NCBI RefSeq assembly: GCF_029784135.1
Contig: NC_073746.1
Coordinates: 297,917,614 to 297,981,613 of the forward strand
Direction of reading: 5' to 3'
Source: Toxorhynchites rutilus septentrionalis
Taxonomy: Eukaryota > Arthropoda > Insecta > Diptera > Culicidae
DNA: 64,000 bases
Each line of letters begins with the position of its first letter. The stretch's first letter is position 1. Below, in pieces: positions 1 to 10,954 of this stretch. Under the pieces are notes generated by a model. That model made no database searches, was not told where the DNA came from, and saw nothing but the letters and a program-made list of their open reading frames with translations. The translations under genes and the position numbers were made by a program.

Positions 1-243
1 CCCGCATTCGGAACAGAACACATTCGGTTCGGTGGACATCAAGACAACAGGCAGTTGCAGCGAGTGGCGAGTGGCAAACGCAATCGCAAAACGGCATCAG
101 GTAGCAGAAGAAAAAAGTTTGTTCTTTATACAAACTGCTTTGGTGGCGAATCCAGAACAAGGCGGCATCGAGGGCGTTCGAAATGGTTTTTTTCAAAACC
201 ACGAGTACTAACTTTTCTAAATTGGAACCATTCCATAAAACAA

Positions 244-259
244 GGCGCTTTTCAGGGGC
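244..259 (+). promoter_or_regulatory. Histone-type 3' stem-loop inside transposon copy A
   Basis: GGCGCTTTTCAGGGGC resembles the 6-bp stem and 4-nt loop that directs 3' processing of replication-dependent histone mRNAs. It follows histone-derived sequence at 1-240. Stem pairing is imperfect, so it is probably a relic. Confidence 0.55.
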
Positions 260-828
260 ATTAATACAGTTCAATGCTTTCTAAAACATTATCCAAAATA
301 ATAATAAAACACAAATTGATTTTTTCATAATTTGTTTGCCAGGATCTGATGAGTATGTGAATTTGGCAGGTGTTCTGAGCTTATTGATAGTTGGGGACTT
401 TCCTGATTATTCAATTTTCACCAATTCTTAAATTGTTTCCAGATTGAAAGTACAGTAATTTACAATTAGTTCGACATCTAGCTAATTGGACGGACATGTA
501 ATGCGACTTATTTAGTTGGACATTTTTGTAAACATAGATATCCAAATTATGACCCCACATTGAAAGTCGACACTGTACCACTGTCATCGCAAATGTTCAA
601 TTACAGGTTAAAATCGCCTTCAATGCGACACTGAGTGGCGCTTCGGCACGTCGCATTGAATGTAATTTACTGTACAACATGTCACAAAGCAGGATGGGAA
701 GAAATTTTCCAACTGTGAAAGCTGTGGCGAGTGGCACCAAATCGCTAAACAGGAAGGTTTAACCGAACAAGATGGGGATATCAAATGATAACAAAACAAT
801 AAACTCTTTAGATTGAAGATAATTTTGT

Positions 829-844
829 GATCCTGAAAAGGACC
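829..844 (-). promoter_or_regulatory. Histone-type 3' stem-loop (minus strand)
   Basis: On the minus strand it reads GGTCCTTTTCAGGATC followed by ACAAA, very close to the canonical histone stem-loop and its 3' flank. It implies that the captured DNA included the end of a second histone gene in the opposite orientation. Confidence 0.6.
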
Positions 845-1004
845 CTTTTTAGCCTGCATGTGAATCCAACGAGCGAACAAATCGTAATGAATGTATTTTT
901 TTGCCATCGCTCCCTTTTAACGTTCATTCGTTCGTCTCGTTGGACTCGCCCCTCTGGCTGAGTCTGCCGATTTGTCTCTATCCTGTGAGTGTGTACCGCT
1001 AGAG

Positions 1005-1011
1005 TATAAAA
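1005..1011 (+). promoter_or_regulatory. TATA box upstream of captured H2A fragment
   Basis: TATAAAA lies about 75 bp before the degenerate H2A start, as expected for a histone gene promoter. It was probably captured with the gene. Confidence 0.55.
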
Positions 1012-1080
1012 CACGCGGACCCCAAAAAAATATCTTATTTTCTTTCAAACCGTAAACCCGTGTAGTTGTACGGCATCGGC

Positions 1081-1316
1081 ATCGTGGACGTAACAAAGGA
1101 GGACAAGTTAAGGGAAAGGCAAAGTCTCACTCGAACCGTGCAGGTCTCCAGTTCCCTGTTGGTCGCATTCACTGATTGCTCCGCAAGGGTAACTAGGCCG
1201 AACGGATTGGTGCCGGAGCACCAGTATACCTAACAGCGATTATAGAGTTTCGGCCGCCGGAGTGCTCGAGTTGACTTGCAAAGCTGCTCACGATAATCAG
1301 AAAACCCGCATCAAGA
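1081..1316 (+). pseudogene. Histone H2A fragment, degenerate, inside transposon copy A
   Basis: Translation in shifting frames gives recognisable H2A pieces: [20 protein letters not shown], then GRIH, a stop, LLRKGN, a stop, AERIGAGAPVYLTAI, then LEL and KTRI. These match the N-terminal half and the acidic-patch helix of H2A. There are at least three stops or frameshifts, and the normal ATG is damaged. After KTRI the sequence no longer looks like H2A until a histone stem-loop at 1551. A TATA box lies upstream. It is a captured pseudogene, not a host histone locus. Confidence 0.8.
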
Positions 1317-1550
1317 ACAGAGCAGCTTCGGTTCGGCGCTCATCAAGGCAACAATTAGTTTCAGTGAGTGGCAAAGTGTTTTCCGGCACGTCGCATCAAA
1401 TGTAATTTACTGAACAACATGTCACAAGCTGGATGGGAAGAAGTTTTCCAACTGTGAAAGCTGTGGCGAGTGGCAAACGCAATAGCTAAACAGGAAGGTT
1501 TAACCGAACAAGATGAAAATATCGAGTGATAACAAAAACACAACACCAAA

Positions 1551-1566
1551 AGTTCTTTTCAGAACC
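1551..1566 (+). promoter_or_regulatory. Histone-type 3' stem-loop after the H2A fragment
   Basis: AGTTCTTTTCAGAACC (canonical first base G) is followed by ATCAACA. It sits downstream of the H2A fragment on the same strand, in the place of a histone 3' end. Copy B has the intact form GGTTCTTTTCAGAACC at 8712-8727. Confidence 0.65.
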
Positions 1567-2118
1567 ATCAACATATTCATGAAGAGTAAACCGTAAACTA
1601 ATCCATTTTTCAGGTAGATAGGTAGGTATTCACGTAGGAGAAGAAAATAAAACAATATATTTAAAATATATATTTAACAAAAGCTGTCCCCTTTGTATAG
1701 TCCTACGTCACTCCGGTTATGTCCCCGACATTACCCACCCGTCTTTTTTTTTTAATAAAGTTCATTCAAGGTATGAAACACATATTATTTTGTTTATGAA
1801 TTTTCTGGTGCACCTAATATTTAATTCACTCTTAAACGACGACGACAGTCCTTCTTACTTAATATAATTCTTAATACTATAACAGAGGTATGGGTTTTCT
1901 TGCAGTGTGGCTTAACATAAAGGGTGTGTCACATCAAATTGCATCACGGAAAAAACGCTGTAGAAATTCGCCCAGTAGACCGATCCTTTTGAAAATTTTA
2001 GACAGTAAAATAAAAACTATTAAACAACTTTTGGCATTTTCTTTTTATTCATACTTCGAGCCCAAGCCCGTATGCTCGCACCTTCCTCTTTACCCCGTCC
2101 ATAAGGTTCTGTACAACG

Positions 2119-3066
2119 TCAGGTTGTAGTTTTTTTTTTAACAGAAATCCATTTTCTCTTGAAGTCCGCCTCCGATTTGACAACTTTTGAGTTCTTCCGG
2201 AGGGCCTGCTTCATAATCGCCCAATATTTCTCTATTGGGCGAAGCTCCGGCGCGTTGGGCGGGTTCATTTCCTTTGGCACGAAGGTGACCCCGTTGGCTT
2301 CGTACCACTCCAACACGTCCTTTGAATAGTGGCACGAAGCGAGATCCGGCCAGAAGATGGTCGGGCCCTCGTGCTACTTCAATAGTGGTAGTAAGCGCTT
2401 CTGTAGGCACTCCTTAAGGTAAACCTGCCCGTTTACCGTGCCGGTCATCACGAAGGGGGCGCTCCGCTTTCCGCAAGAGCAGATCGATTGCCACACCATG
2501 TACTTTTTGGCAAACTTGGATAGTTTCTGCTTGCAAATCTCCTCCGGAACGCTGAATTTGTCTTCTGCGGAGAAGAACAACAGGCCCGGCAGCTGACGAA
2601 AGTCCGCTTTGACGTAGGTTTCGTCATCCATTACCAGGCAATGCGGCTTCGTCAGCATTTCGGTGTACAGCTTCCGGGCTCGCGTCTTCCCCATCATGTT
2701 TTGCCTTTCGTCGCGGTTAGGAGCCTTCTGAACCTTGTATGTACGCAGGCCCTCCCGCTGCTTGGTCCTCTGGACGAATGAACTTGACAAATTCAGCTTA
2801 TTGGCGACATCCCGGACCGAACTTCTCGGATCACGTCTAAACTGCTTAACTACGCGCTTGTGATCTTTTTCACTGACGGAGCATCCATTTTTGCCGTTCT
2901 TCACCTTCCGGTCGATGGTTAGGTTCTCGAAGTATCGTTTTAGTACTCTGCTGACCGTGGATTGGACGATTCCCAGCATCTTACCGATGTCCCGATGTGA
3001 CAACTCCGGATTCTCGAAATGAGTGCACAGGATTAATTCACGACGCTCTTTTTCGTTCGACGACAT
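2119..3066 (-). pseudogene. DD37E transposase with one in-frame stop
   Basis: The 315-codon frame starts MSSNEKERRE and has an N-terminal helix-turn-helix region (about residues 20-110; DIGKMLGIVQSTVSRVLKRY). The first catalytic Asp is in VMDDETYV (about residue 148), the second in IFWPDLAS (about 241) and the Glu in RPIEKYW (about 279). The 37 residues between the last two define DD37E. The only lesion seen is a TAG at 2373-2371 after LLPLLK; reading resumes in the same frame with HEGPTIFWPD. The copy is therefore probably inactive but recently so. The C-terminus ends in a lysine- and threonine-rich stretch. Confidence 0.88.
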
Positions 3067-3115
3067 TTTTCCAAATTTACGAAAAATTGACAGTAAAGCA
3101 TGGCCAACGTGATCT

Positions 3116-3384
3116 TCTTCTTGAATGGCGTTAACGTTCCCTGTGGAACTTTTGCCGTCTCAACGTATGTATTAACTAGCGTCATTTATTAATACTTAGT
3201 TGAGATTTCTTAAGCCAAATAACACGCCTTGAATGTATTCTGAGGGGCAAGCTCTAGAATACGCGTGACCACAGCGCAAGTCGGAGGAAATTTCTCTGAC
3301 GAAAAATCCCCCGGCCAGAACGGGAATCGAACCCGAACACCCGGCATGATAATGTGAGACGCTAACCACTCGGCCACGGATGCA
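3116..3384 (-). mobile_element. tRNA-derived SINE (Feilai-like; name tentative)
   Basis: On the minus strand it begins with a tRNA-like head holding an A box (TGGCCGAGTGGTTAGCG) and a B box (GGGTTCGATTCC), followed by a unique body and a GAAGAA-type tail. Flanking 12-bp direct repeats CCAACGTGATCT at 3104-3115 and 3385-3396 are target duplications. It sits inside the ITmD37E element upstream of the transposase start. It is not a functional tRNA gene, because the anticodon arm does not fold and no acceptor stem is present. Confidence 0.88.
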
Positions 3385-3624
3385 CCAACGTGATCTATAC
3401 ACTCTTATCTGATTATAAGCGAAAGCTGAAGATATAATTCCTAAAAATTAAATTTCTACAGCGTTTTTTCCGTGATGCAATTTGATGTGACACACCCTTT
3501 ATTCTTTTGTTTCGGGCAATTATGTACAGAGAATGATTGACGAGGGAAACAGGAAAAATTGAAAAAAAAACCTGTTGCACGAACTGAACAGAAGGGGGAT
3601 AGCATGAGAGGGAAAATTTCTATA

Positions 3625-6301
3625 TTACAGTTGGACCTGCACTAGATTTGATATGAGAGTGTTTTCAGACATCGCGCATCCTGTCCAAAATTTATGCAAC
3701 AGTCTCAACGTCCATTCGGATACTGGTTCGATATGTGCCAGTTTATGTAGATCGTCAGTGGGGTAGTTGAATTCAAGATTTAGCATCATCTTGAGTATCT
3801 TGTTTTGTCGATATTGAAGGTTTTTCTGTCGATTGCGCGCACAGCTGTGCCAGGCTGGAAATCCGTACGTTATCGTTGGACGAAGTATGAGTTTGTACAG
3901 TAAAAGTTTGTTCGTAATGCTTAGTGTTGAACGTCGACTGATTAGTGGGTAGAGCATTTTCATTAGATTGTCACATTTGATAAGGGGAGTGGCTATGTGC
4001 TTGTCAAACTTTAGCTTTTGGTCTAGAATCAACGCAAGATATTTAGCTTGGTCAGACCAAGGAACAGGATGTCCAAATACAGTCACTTCCGATTGTGGCA
4101 AATATATTGGACTGCGTCGTCGTGTAAAAAATATCGCTTGTGTTTTAGATGGATTGACCTTCATTTTCCAACGTCGTTGAAACTCCTCAAAAGCATCCTG
4201 AGCATTTTGTAGCTGGTCTATAACCTTTTGTGGGTTTTTATCTGCAGCAATGTAGCCCGTGTCATCAGCGAAAAAATAGTAGCTGATTCCATCCACTCGT
4301 GGTACATCAGAGACGAAAATGTTGAATAATACGGGACTAAGTACGCACCCCTGTGGAACACCATACGGAACTGGTTTACAGTCTGATAATACCCCGTTAA
4401 CAATCACTTGGAAATAGCGTTTGTTCAAAAAAGATTGCAACATTTTTTGGAGGTATATAGGGAAATTCGATACTCTCAATTTATGCAATATCGCATCGTG
4501 CCAGACAGAGTCATAGGCTTTCTCGATGTCTAGAAGAATCATCCCCGCTGATTGTCCTTGATCAAATAGCTGCTTAACGTTTTGAGTGAGCCTGACAAGT
4601 TGGTGGTTGGTCGAGTGACCGCGCTTGAAACCAAACTGTTCACTTGGAATTATGTTGTGATTTTCCAAATGGCGTTCAATGCGGGTGAGTATGACACGTT
4701 AAAATACTTTACTCATTGAAGGTAGAAGACTAATGGGCCGATAGTTGTTTGGTAGTGAGATGTCCTTTCCTGGTTTAGGGATTGCAGTTACGATTGCGTG
4801 CTTCCATTGGTTCGGAAAATATGACAGACGTAGACAAGCGTTTATGATCCTGGTGAACATTATCAAACCTTTCCTTGGAATATTTTTCAACAATATATTT
4901 CGAATATTATCTTTCCCAGGAGCCTTTCTTACTTTCGTTTGCTTGATGATTTGTTTTAACTCATTGGGTTGAATAACTGGAGTTTCATTGTCAGGGACTA
5001 ATGTTCTAGTGATTAGGCGTACGGATTATGTTACTACACTCGACGTCGCCAGATCACTAAGTTGTGTGTTACAGTGAGCAGCAGCAAAGTTATTGGCAAG
5101 AAAATTTTATTTCTCCAAGGGAGCTGCCACGAGGGTATTACCTTGTCGTAGTGGTGGGTTATACTTGATGCTCTTCCGCAAAGCTTTGCTAATTCGCCAA
5201 ACATCTTTTGCACCACTTTCTAGATGGCTAACTGTGTTGGCAAATTTTTTATTTCTGACAGTGTTGCATTCAATACGAATTCTATTATTGAGAGACTCCA
5301 CGACGATCCACAGGAACGGATCACGTGTACGGTACCATTGCCGGCGACGTTGATTTCGTAAACGAATCAACAGCAGGGTTGATTCAGATAGCATTAATTC
5401 ATCGTGTGGTCGCACCGGTTTTCTAGGGACAGCTTCATATTCGGCCTCGATGAGGAATGTAGTGAAAGAGTTTAAGCATCTGTCAATTCCACCAGAGTTT
5501 TCTATATTCGCCAGTGATGCAGATAATGAATCGATTTTGTTATTTAAGACATTTTTGAACAGGTGCCAATTAGCCCTTGAGTAACAGTGATCCATCGGCG
5601 TATCCTGAGTGAAGGGTACAGTTAGTTCTATGCTGAACAGAACTGGTAGGTGATCTGATGATAGGTCATTAACTACTTTCGGTGGTGACATGTTGACTAG
5701 ATTATTCTAAAGAACTAGATCCAATGTCGACGGACGACGAGTGCCACTAGGATGATACGTGTATGTGTCAGGGTAGTGTACGAAGAAGCTACACGATGAA
5801 GCTTTCCTGACTAGTATATTCCCAGCCTTATTAGCTTTCAAACAATTCCATTGGCGATGGCGGGCGTTAAGATCTCCAGCGATGAAAAAAGGTGCGCTGC
5901 GGTGTACTAGTTTGTTGATATCACTTTGGTAGATATTCCATGAAACATTTCGATGTTGTCCCGGGAAGTAGACGGCAATAATGTGGATACTTCCACTCGC
6001 ATGATGGATTTGTACCCCGACAGATTCGATGACAGTCGTATTAAGGATCTATTGCGTGAATTTTATTCCTTTTTTTGATAGCGATCAGCACACCACCTCC
6101 TCGCTCGTTGTCCGTGCTTCTTCTGTCAGCTCGAATGCAGATGTAGTTCGGATGATGGAAAGAGTTGGCAGGTCTAAGCCATGTTTCCGAGACAGTATCA
6201 ATGTCCACTTTATTTTTAATTAGAAATTCGAAAAATTCAAGACGTTTCTGAAGCACGGATCTGCCGTTCCAATTAACTACGTTGAGAGTTGTATTATCCA
6301 T
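3625..6301 (-). pseudogene. Jockey-type ORF2: endonuclease and reverse transcriptase, broken
   Basis: Pieces in order on the minus strand: an endonuclease N-terminus at 6301-6041 (LNVVNWNGRSVLQKR, VSETWLRP); an endonuclease end and linker at about 5691-5107 (SSDHLPVLFSIEL); an RT N-terminus at 4893-4699 (NYRPISLLPSMSKVF); and the RT core at 4668-3625. The RT core has GFKRGHSTNHQLV, LLDIEKAYDSVWH, GVPQGCVLSPVLFNIF and the catalytic FFADDTG. These motifs fit the Jockey clade. A stop separates VF from RVILTRIERH, and frameshifts affect 5700-6040 and 4900-5100. No RNase H domain is seen, as usual for Jockey. Confidence 0.85.
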
Positions 6302-7090
6302 GATAAATATATTTAATCATTAGCTCTGAAAGAGCCAGAAATTGCTGTTGTTTAGTGCGGCAGCCACTTAGGCGGATGAACATATCTCTTGCAAGGGCAA
6401 GGAACTCTGAAATGGTGAAAAGATTGTCACAGGCAGACTCATCACCATTTTCGGGGGCAACATAACTGGAATCGGATAATACTTGCGCGAAACTCCTCCT
6501 ACTGGCAGACTCCGATGTTTGTTGAGTAGAAATATGCGGTGCTCCAGGTTTGTTCAATGTCGGATACGTCGAATCGGTCACGCGTGGTTGAATGATATTT
6601 TGTTTCTTCTTTCTTTTCTCCAGATCTTTTATATAATTCTGCCTTGCAGGACATCCACGAAAATTAGCCGTATGATTTCCTTCACAATTTGCACATTTTA
6701 AGTGTAATTTGGTGTTGTTTTTATCGTCTAGTTGCATCTTCGTAGGCAACTTACATACATGAGTGAGATGTTTTTTTCCGCATTTAACACATTTCGGTGG
6801 CAAATTACAGTTGTTTGATCCATGGCCAAATTTTTGGCATCGATGACATTGAGCTACATCAGAAGGGCGTTTGGTGTAAAATCTCCACGAAACGCCAACG
6901 TTGAACAAGTTTGAAGTTTTTTGTAGTTCCTGTATTTTCATGCTTCCCCGAGGAAAGTAAAGGAGGTATAATGCAAAATGTTCAACTGTAGATTGGGTAG
7001 TAGTTAGCAATTTTATGTCACGAGGGCAGATCTTGTTGATTGCTAATTCGTTTTTCAGTTCAGCAATATCGGTGAGTGGTAATAACTGGA
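6294..7090 (-). pseudogene. Jockey-type ORF1 (Gag-like) with CCHC knuckles
   Basis: The frame carries three zinc knuckles: CHRCQKFGHGSNNC, CVKCGKKHLTHVC and CANCEGNHTANFRGC. This is the arrangement found in nucleic-acid-binding ORF1 proteins of Jockey elements. The frame can be read from about 7085 and ends by overlapping the start of ORF2. The N-terminus is missing or degraded: an in-frame stop lies just upstream. Confidence 0.82.
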
Positions 7091-8534
7091 AAAGAATTCA
7101 TCCATTATGCTCCAATTCTGAGTACATAAAGCATCATTTGTGAACTACACCTTTGCATGCTAAAGTCAGCTGAACATGAACACACCGGCCTTTTTTATCG
7201 AAGCGCGTCGCGCTGAGAATCTGATGTACCGGAGAAAAAATTCAGGTAACATTGGCTAGGTGTATAGAGATGGGAATCCATTGAGCGAGACTGATGGGGT
7301 GCTACAAGCCTAACCGTTATCGCACCGAAGAGTTATTTCCTTCCTGGCAACATACCGTATCGATCAACGGCCTTCATTCAGCCCATAATTTTTCCCATTT
7401 AACCATTTACTGGACGCGACGAACGCATTTTGGCGCCTGCTCACTCGCTGCCAGGTTTGCATGCTCTATAGTTGTGTATTTATCCATCCTCTCGCCGCAC
7501 GAAGCAGTCATCTTGAAACGTCGGTATCGCGAACACAATGATTGCGTTCTCTTGAAGCTAATCGGTCGCGGAATTCAGAAATCACGGATTGCATGATTGC
7601 AACCGATTAGAAACTAACAAATAATCACAGTGCAATAATCTCCAAACGTCCCTCATTTTTCCAATAAGCAGACAGCCGCAAATAGTGCCATCGCGAAAGC
7701 GCGTGAGATAAGAACCTAGTGGATGAGTGTTGTTGTAGTGGGTGCAGAAAAGATTCTTCATAGTCGCGATTTTTTCACTTCCAGAAGGTGTGTTCCAGGA
7801 AGAGAGCTTTTTTTTGCTCGTGCTATATTCATTCCATTCTAGACAGAATAAGGTGAAATAAATATCAAAACGTAGTATCGTCCGATTGACGACGTCACTC
7901 TCGCATTTACATATGCATCGACCGGCAAACTCCCGTCGAGTGGTGTGGCATTGATGATCTTACACTCCTAAATTTGATATTCCGCATAACTAATTGCGAT
8001 TGAATTCGATGATTAACATCAAGTTCCAAAATTTGGAGTTCCGAGGTGCTGGGAAACCGTTTTTTGTCACAGTGAAAAAATCGATCGATTTGTGTTCAAC
8101 ATCATCCAACATAGAAGAAGAATTATGATGCTACCAGCACACTCTCGCCTGGATACGGCTAACTTGACAAGTCATCCATCGTTCGATGCAGGAAAGAGAC
8201 AGCGTGTCGTGTGTTTTGTTTTTGCTAGCGTGCGCCGAAGTGTATGTTTAGTAACAGTAACAGTTGTAGAACTGCATTTTGGTAGCTGTTAGCCTCGAAA
8301 AAGTTTGGAAATCGCTTTCGGCTATCTCTAAGCTAATATAAATGTTCAGCACACTTGCAACTGCTGGGAGGGTTATGTGAATTGACCGGTTTTCCATTCG
8401 CGATGACTGATCGATTGTTTTCTTTTTTGTGTACGTTCATTCAATCTCCCCTCCGAGGTCTGAATTAGGCTTTTGTTCGAATGGGCCTAACTTCTTCAGG
8501 TGAAATAGAATCGCGTTTACAACAATAACAAAAA
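7091..8534. other. No recognisable gene
   Basis: No frame here has a motif I recognise, and stops are frequent. Reading frames near 7294-7596 and 8092-8292 are short and featureless. The last bases (ACAACAATAACAAAAA) form the A-rich insertion site of copy B. Confidence 0.5.
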
Positions 8535-8711
8535 GACGGGTGGGTAATGTCGGGGACATAACCGGAGTGACGTAGGACTATACAAAGGGGACAGCTTTTG
8601 TTAAATATATATTTTAAATATATTGTTTTATTTTCTTCTCCTACGTGATTACCTACCTATCTACCTGAAAAATGGATTAGTTTACTGTTTACTCTTTATG
8701 AATATGTTGAT

Positions 8712-8727
8712 GGTTCTGAAAAGAACC
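8712..8727 (-). promoter_or_regulatory. Histone-type 3' stem-loop, perfect stem
   Basis: The minus strand reads GGTTCTTTTCAGAACC, a fully paired 6-bp stem with a TTTC loop followed by ATCAACA. It is the counterpart of the element at 1551 in copy A. Confidence 0.68.
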
Positions 8728-9285
8728 TTTGGTGTTGAGTTTTTGTTATCACTCGATATTCCCATCTTGTTCGGTTAAACCTTTCTGTTTAGCTATTGCG
8801 TTTGCCACTCGCCACAGCTTTCAAAGTTGGAAAATTTCTTCCCATCCAGCTTGTGACATATTTTACAGTAAATTACATTCAATGGCACGTCGCATTACCA
8901 CCACTCAGTATCGGATTGGAGGTAATTTTAACCTGTAATTGAACATTTGCGATGACAGCGGTACAGTGTCGACTTTCAATGTGGGGTCATAATTTGGACC
9001 CCGAACTCTATGTTTACAAAAATGTCCAACTAAATATGTCACATTACAGGTCCGTGTAAATTACTGAAATAAAAAAAATAAGTGTAAATTACTGTACTTT
9101 CAATCTAGAAGCAATTTAAGAATTGATGAAAATCAATAAGCTCAGAACAACTGCCAAATTCACATACTCATCATATCCTGACAAACAAATTATGAAAAAA
9201 TCAATTTGTGTTTTATTATTATTTTGGATAATGTTTTAGAAAGCATTGAACTGTATTTCCTAAACTCTTTTTTGGAAGGTTTAAT

Positions 9286-9301
9286 GGCCCTGAAAAGCGC
9301 C
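9286..9301 (-). promoter_or_regulatory. Histone-type 3' stem-loop
   Basis: The minus strand reads GGCGCTTTTCAGGGCC. Five of six stem pairs form. It is the counterpart of 244-259 in copy A. Confidence 0.6.
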
Positions 9302-9358
9302 TTGATTAATGGAATGGTTCCAATTTAGAAAACTTAGTACTCGTGGTTTTGAAAAAAA

Positions 9359-10775
9359 TGGATGGGTTATATCTATGATATAACCGCAAGGTTTACGTGG
9401 GACTACCTTAGCTTAGTAATCATTTATTTGTATTGATTAAATTGTTGATTGATTGGAACGATTTCCGAATTCAATTGAATTCAATATATTTGCTTTGTGA
9501 GTAAAGAGACTGAATAAATGCCATGTTTCATGCATTGTGATTATGTTCTTCATAACAAGTAAATTTAACGATAGTCCTTTTACGTTTGGTGTATATTTGG
9601 ACAAAATATGTGAACGGAAGAATTATCAAACGATTATTTTATTTTACATTTCCCTCTGAAATTTGCATCTCTCAAGTGTACGTACTTCTCGAACCGCGAA
9701 TTTGCTTGATTTGATGAACTTCAGGCACTCAGTTTCGATTTTGACATGTACGTCGAACGCACATTGTTTAATCAATAGGCGTTATCGCAGTAAACGGTTA
9801 TCAACATTTTGCCTAATCATCGAATGGTATGCGTAGAAATTCAGTGAGTAGAGGATTTGAAGGCATATCCTTCAATGCAATCTTGAATAACGGAGCCAAA
9901 GCGTTGTGTTCGTACCCGCTTTTGTAATCTGTGTTGGGAAAACACTTTTAGGAGTGCAAAAAAAACATACGGGTGCAGAAGCACCCCTTGTATGAACCAA
10001 CAATATTATAGTCTGCACAAAGACAAGCGAGTACAAAAGTACTCGCAGTTTGCATTTATTTGCAAAGCCCATTTCCTCAGACACCTTGGTTGTGAAGTCT
10101 GTGTTGGGGAAACACATTTCAGTCGGAACAAAAAAGCCTCCGACTTGCATGTATTTGCAATGCCAATTCCCCCACGCTCCATGGATTTGAAGTCTGTGTT
10201 ACGGAAACTCATTTACTCATTTCAGTCGGATCAAAAATACCCCGACTTTCATGTATTTGCATTGCCAATTTCCCCACGCTTTATGGATTTGAAGTCTGTG
10301 TTAGAGAAACAAAGTTCAGTCAGATCAAAAATACCCGCGACTTTTATGTATTTGCAATGTCGATTTCTCCAACACTGTGTGATTTTGAAGTCTGTGTTAG
10401 GGAACACATTTCGGTGAGAACAAAAGTCCCCATACCTCCATGTATTTGCAATGCCGATTTCCCCAAGGCTGCTTGATTATGATGGCTGTGTTGGGGAAAT
10501 CGTAAATCGGGCCAATCAAAACGAGGTAGTTAGGGCGTTTGGATAACGCTTAACATTTTACAGTTATTTAATTGTTTATCTAATGAAAAATTACATTTTA
10601 TTAATTGCGATAGAAGCGTAGAAATATTCCCTATCAATTGATGCAAACATCTTTCCGATCCAGTAAGAAATGTTCGAGTTATAAGCATTCGGAATCTTTC
10701 ATTTTTTCCTGCATGTTCTGTGTTTAGATTTTCATTTTACCCCCCATATTCTCCGGTTAGACGTAGTCCCACGTC
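9359..10775 (+). mobile_element. Hairpin-ended DNA transposon copy C, nested in copy B
   Basis: The left tip is TGGATGGGTTATATC, then TAT, then GATATAACC (9-bp hairpin arms), followed about 6 bp later by a TTGACGTGGGACTAC-like motif. The right tip is GACGTAGTCCCACGTC next to an A-run. It shares its terminal 290 bp on the right with copy B, and nearly its whole length with copy D at 14181-15731 in reverse orientation. The interior carries a tandem array. No coding capacity is recognised. Confidence 0.72.
10095..10500 (+). repeat. Tandem array with unit of 94-101 bp inside copy C
   Basis: CTGTGTT(A/G)GGGAAAC recurs at about 10099, 10194, 10295, 10392 and 10486, with spacings of 95, 101, 97 and 94. 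Each unit also has ATGTATTTGCAATGCC and CCCCACGCT-like blocks. A more diverged unit starts near 9929. Confidence 0.85.
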
Positions 10776-10954
10776 AAAAAACCATTTCGAACGCCCTCGA
10801 TGCCGCCTTGTTCTGGATTTGCCACCAAAGCAGTTTGTATAAAGAACAAACTTTTTACTTCTGCTACCTGATGCCGTTTTGCGATTGCGTTTGCCGCTCG
10901 CCACTCGCTGCAACTGCCTGTTATCTTGATGTCCACCGAACCGAATGTGTTCTG

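Larger units (their letters stand above)
1..1743 (-). mobile_element. Hairpin-ended DNA transposon copy A with captured histone sequence (cut by window edge)
   Basis: The segment is largely the reverse complement of 8535-9358 plus 10776-11170 (copy B). Its right tip (about 1700-1743) has the family terminus: TGACGTAGGACTA on the minus strand next to a small hairpin with arms ATGTC/GACAT. Inside are an H2A fragment, a TATA box and three histone-type stem-loops. Positions 620-806 and 1378-1549 are near-identical direct repeats, so copy A holds an extra internal unit of about 760 bp that copy B lacks. No transposase reading frame is visible, so it looks non-autonomous. The other end lies outside the window. 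The superfamily is not recognised. Confidence 0.7.
1920..3499 (-). mobile_element. ITmD37E (IS630-Tc1-mariner, DD37E) transposon
   Basis: The 1580-bp element has near-perfect terminal inverted repeats of about 47 bp (AAGGGTGTGTCACATCAAAT inwards) and is flanked by TA at 1918-1919 and 3500-3501. The transposase lies on the minus strand, and the last two catalytic residues have 37 residues between them, the DD37E signature known from mosquitoes. A SINE is inserted between the right terminal repeat and the transposase start. The element itself lies in the 3' UTR of the Jockey LINE. Confidence 0.93.
1744..7090 (-). mobile_element. Jockey-type non-LTR retrotransposon, decayed, interrupted by ITmD37E
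   Basis: On the minus strand the order is ORF1 (about 7090-6294), ORF2 with endonuclease and reverse transcriptase (about 6301-3625), a 3' UTR, and an A-run at 1753-1744 just after CTTTATT. The ITmD37E element at 1920-3499 sits in the 3' UTR. The 5' end is degraded or truncated. Several stops and frame changes break ORF2, for example an in-frame TAA near 4699. The A-tail abuts the tip of copy A, so copy A may have inserted into the poly-A. Confidence 0.8.

Noticed and set aside
1081..1316. Considered as a functional H2A gene
   Set aside because: The start codon is damaged, there are several stops and frameshifts, and the C-terminal third is missing.
3300..3384. tRNA-like sequence with A and B boxes
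   Set aside because: It is the head of a SINE with target duplications; the anticodon arm and acceptor stem do not form a functional tRNA.
7294..7596. 100-codon frame upstream of the Jockey LINE
   Set aside because: No motif, splice context or conserved composition supports it as a gene.
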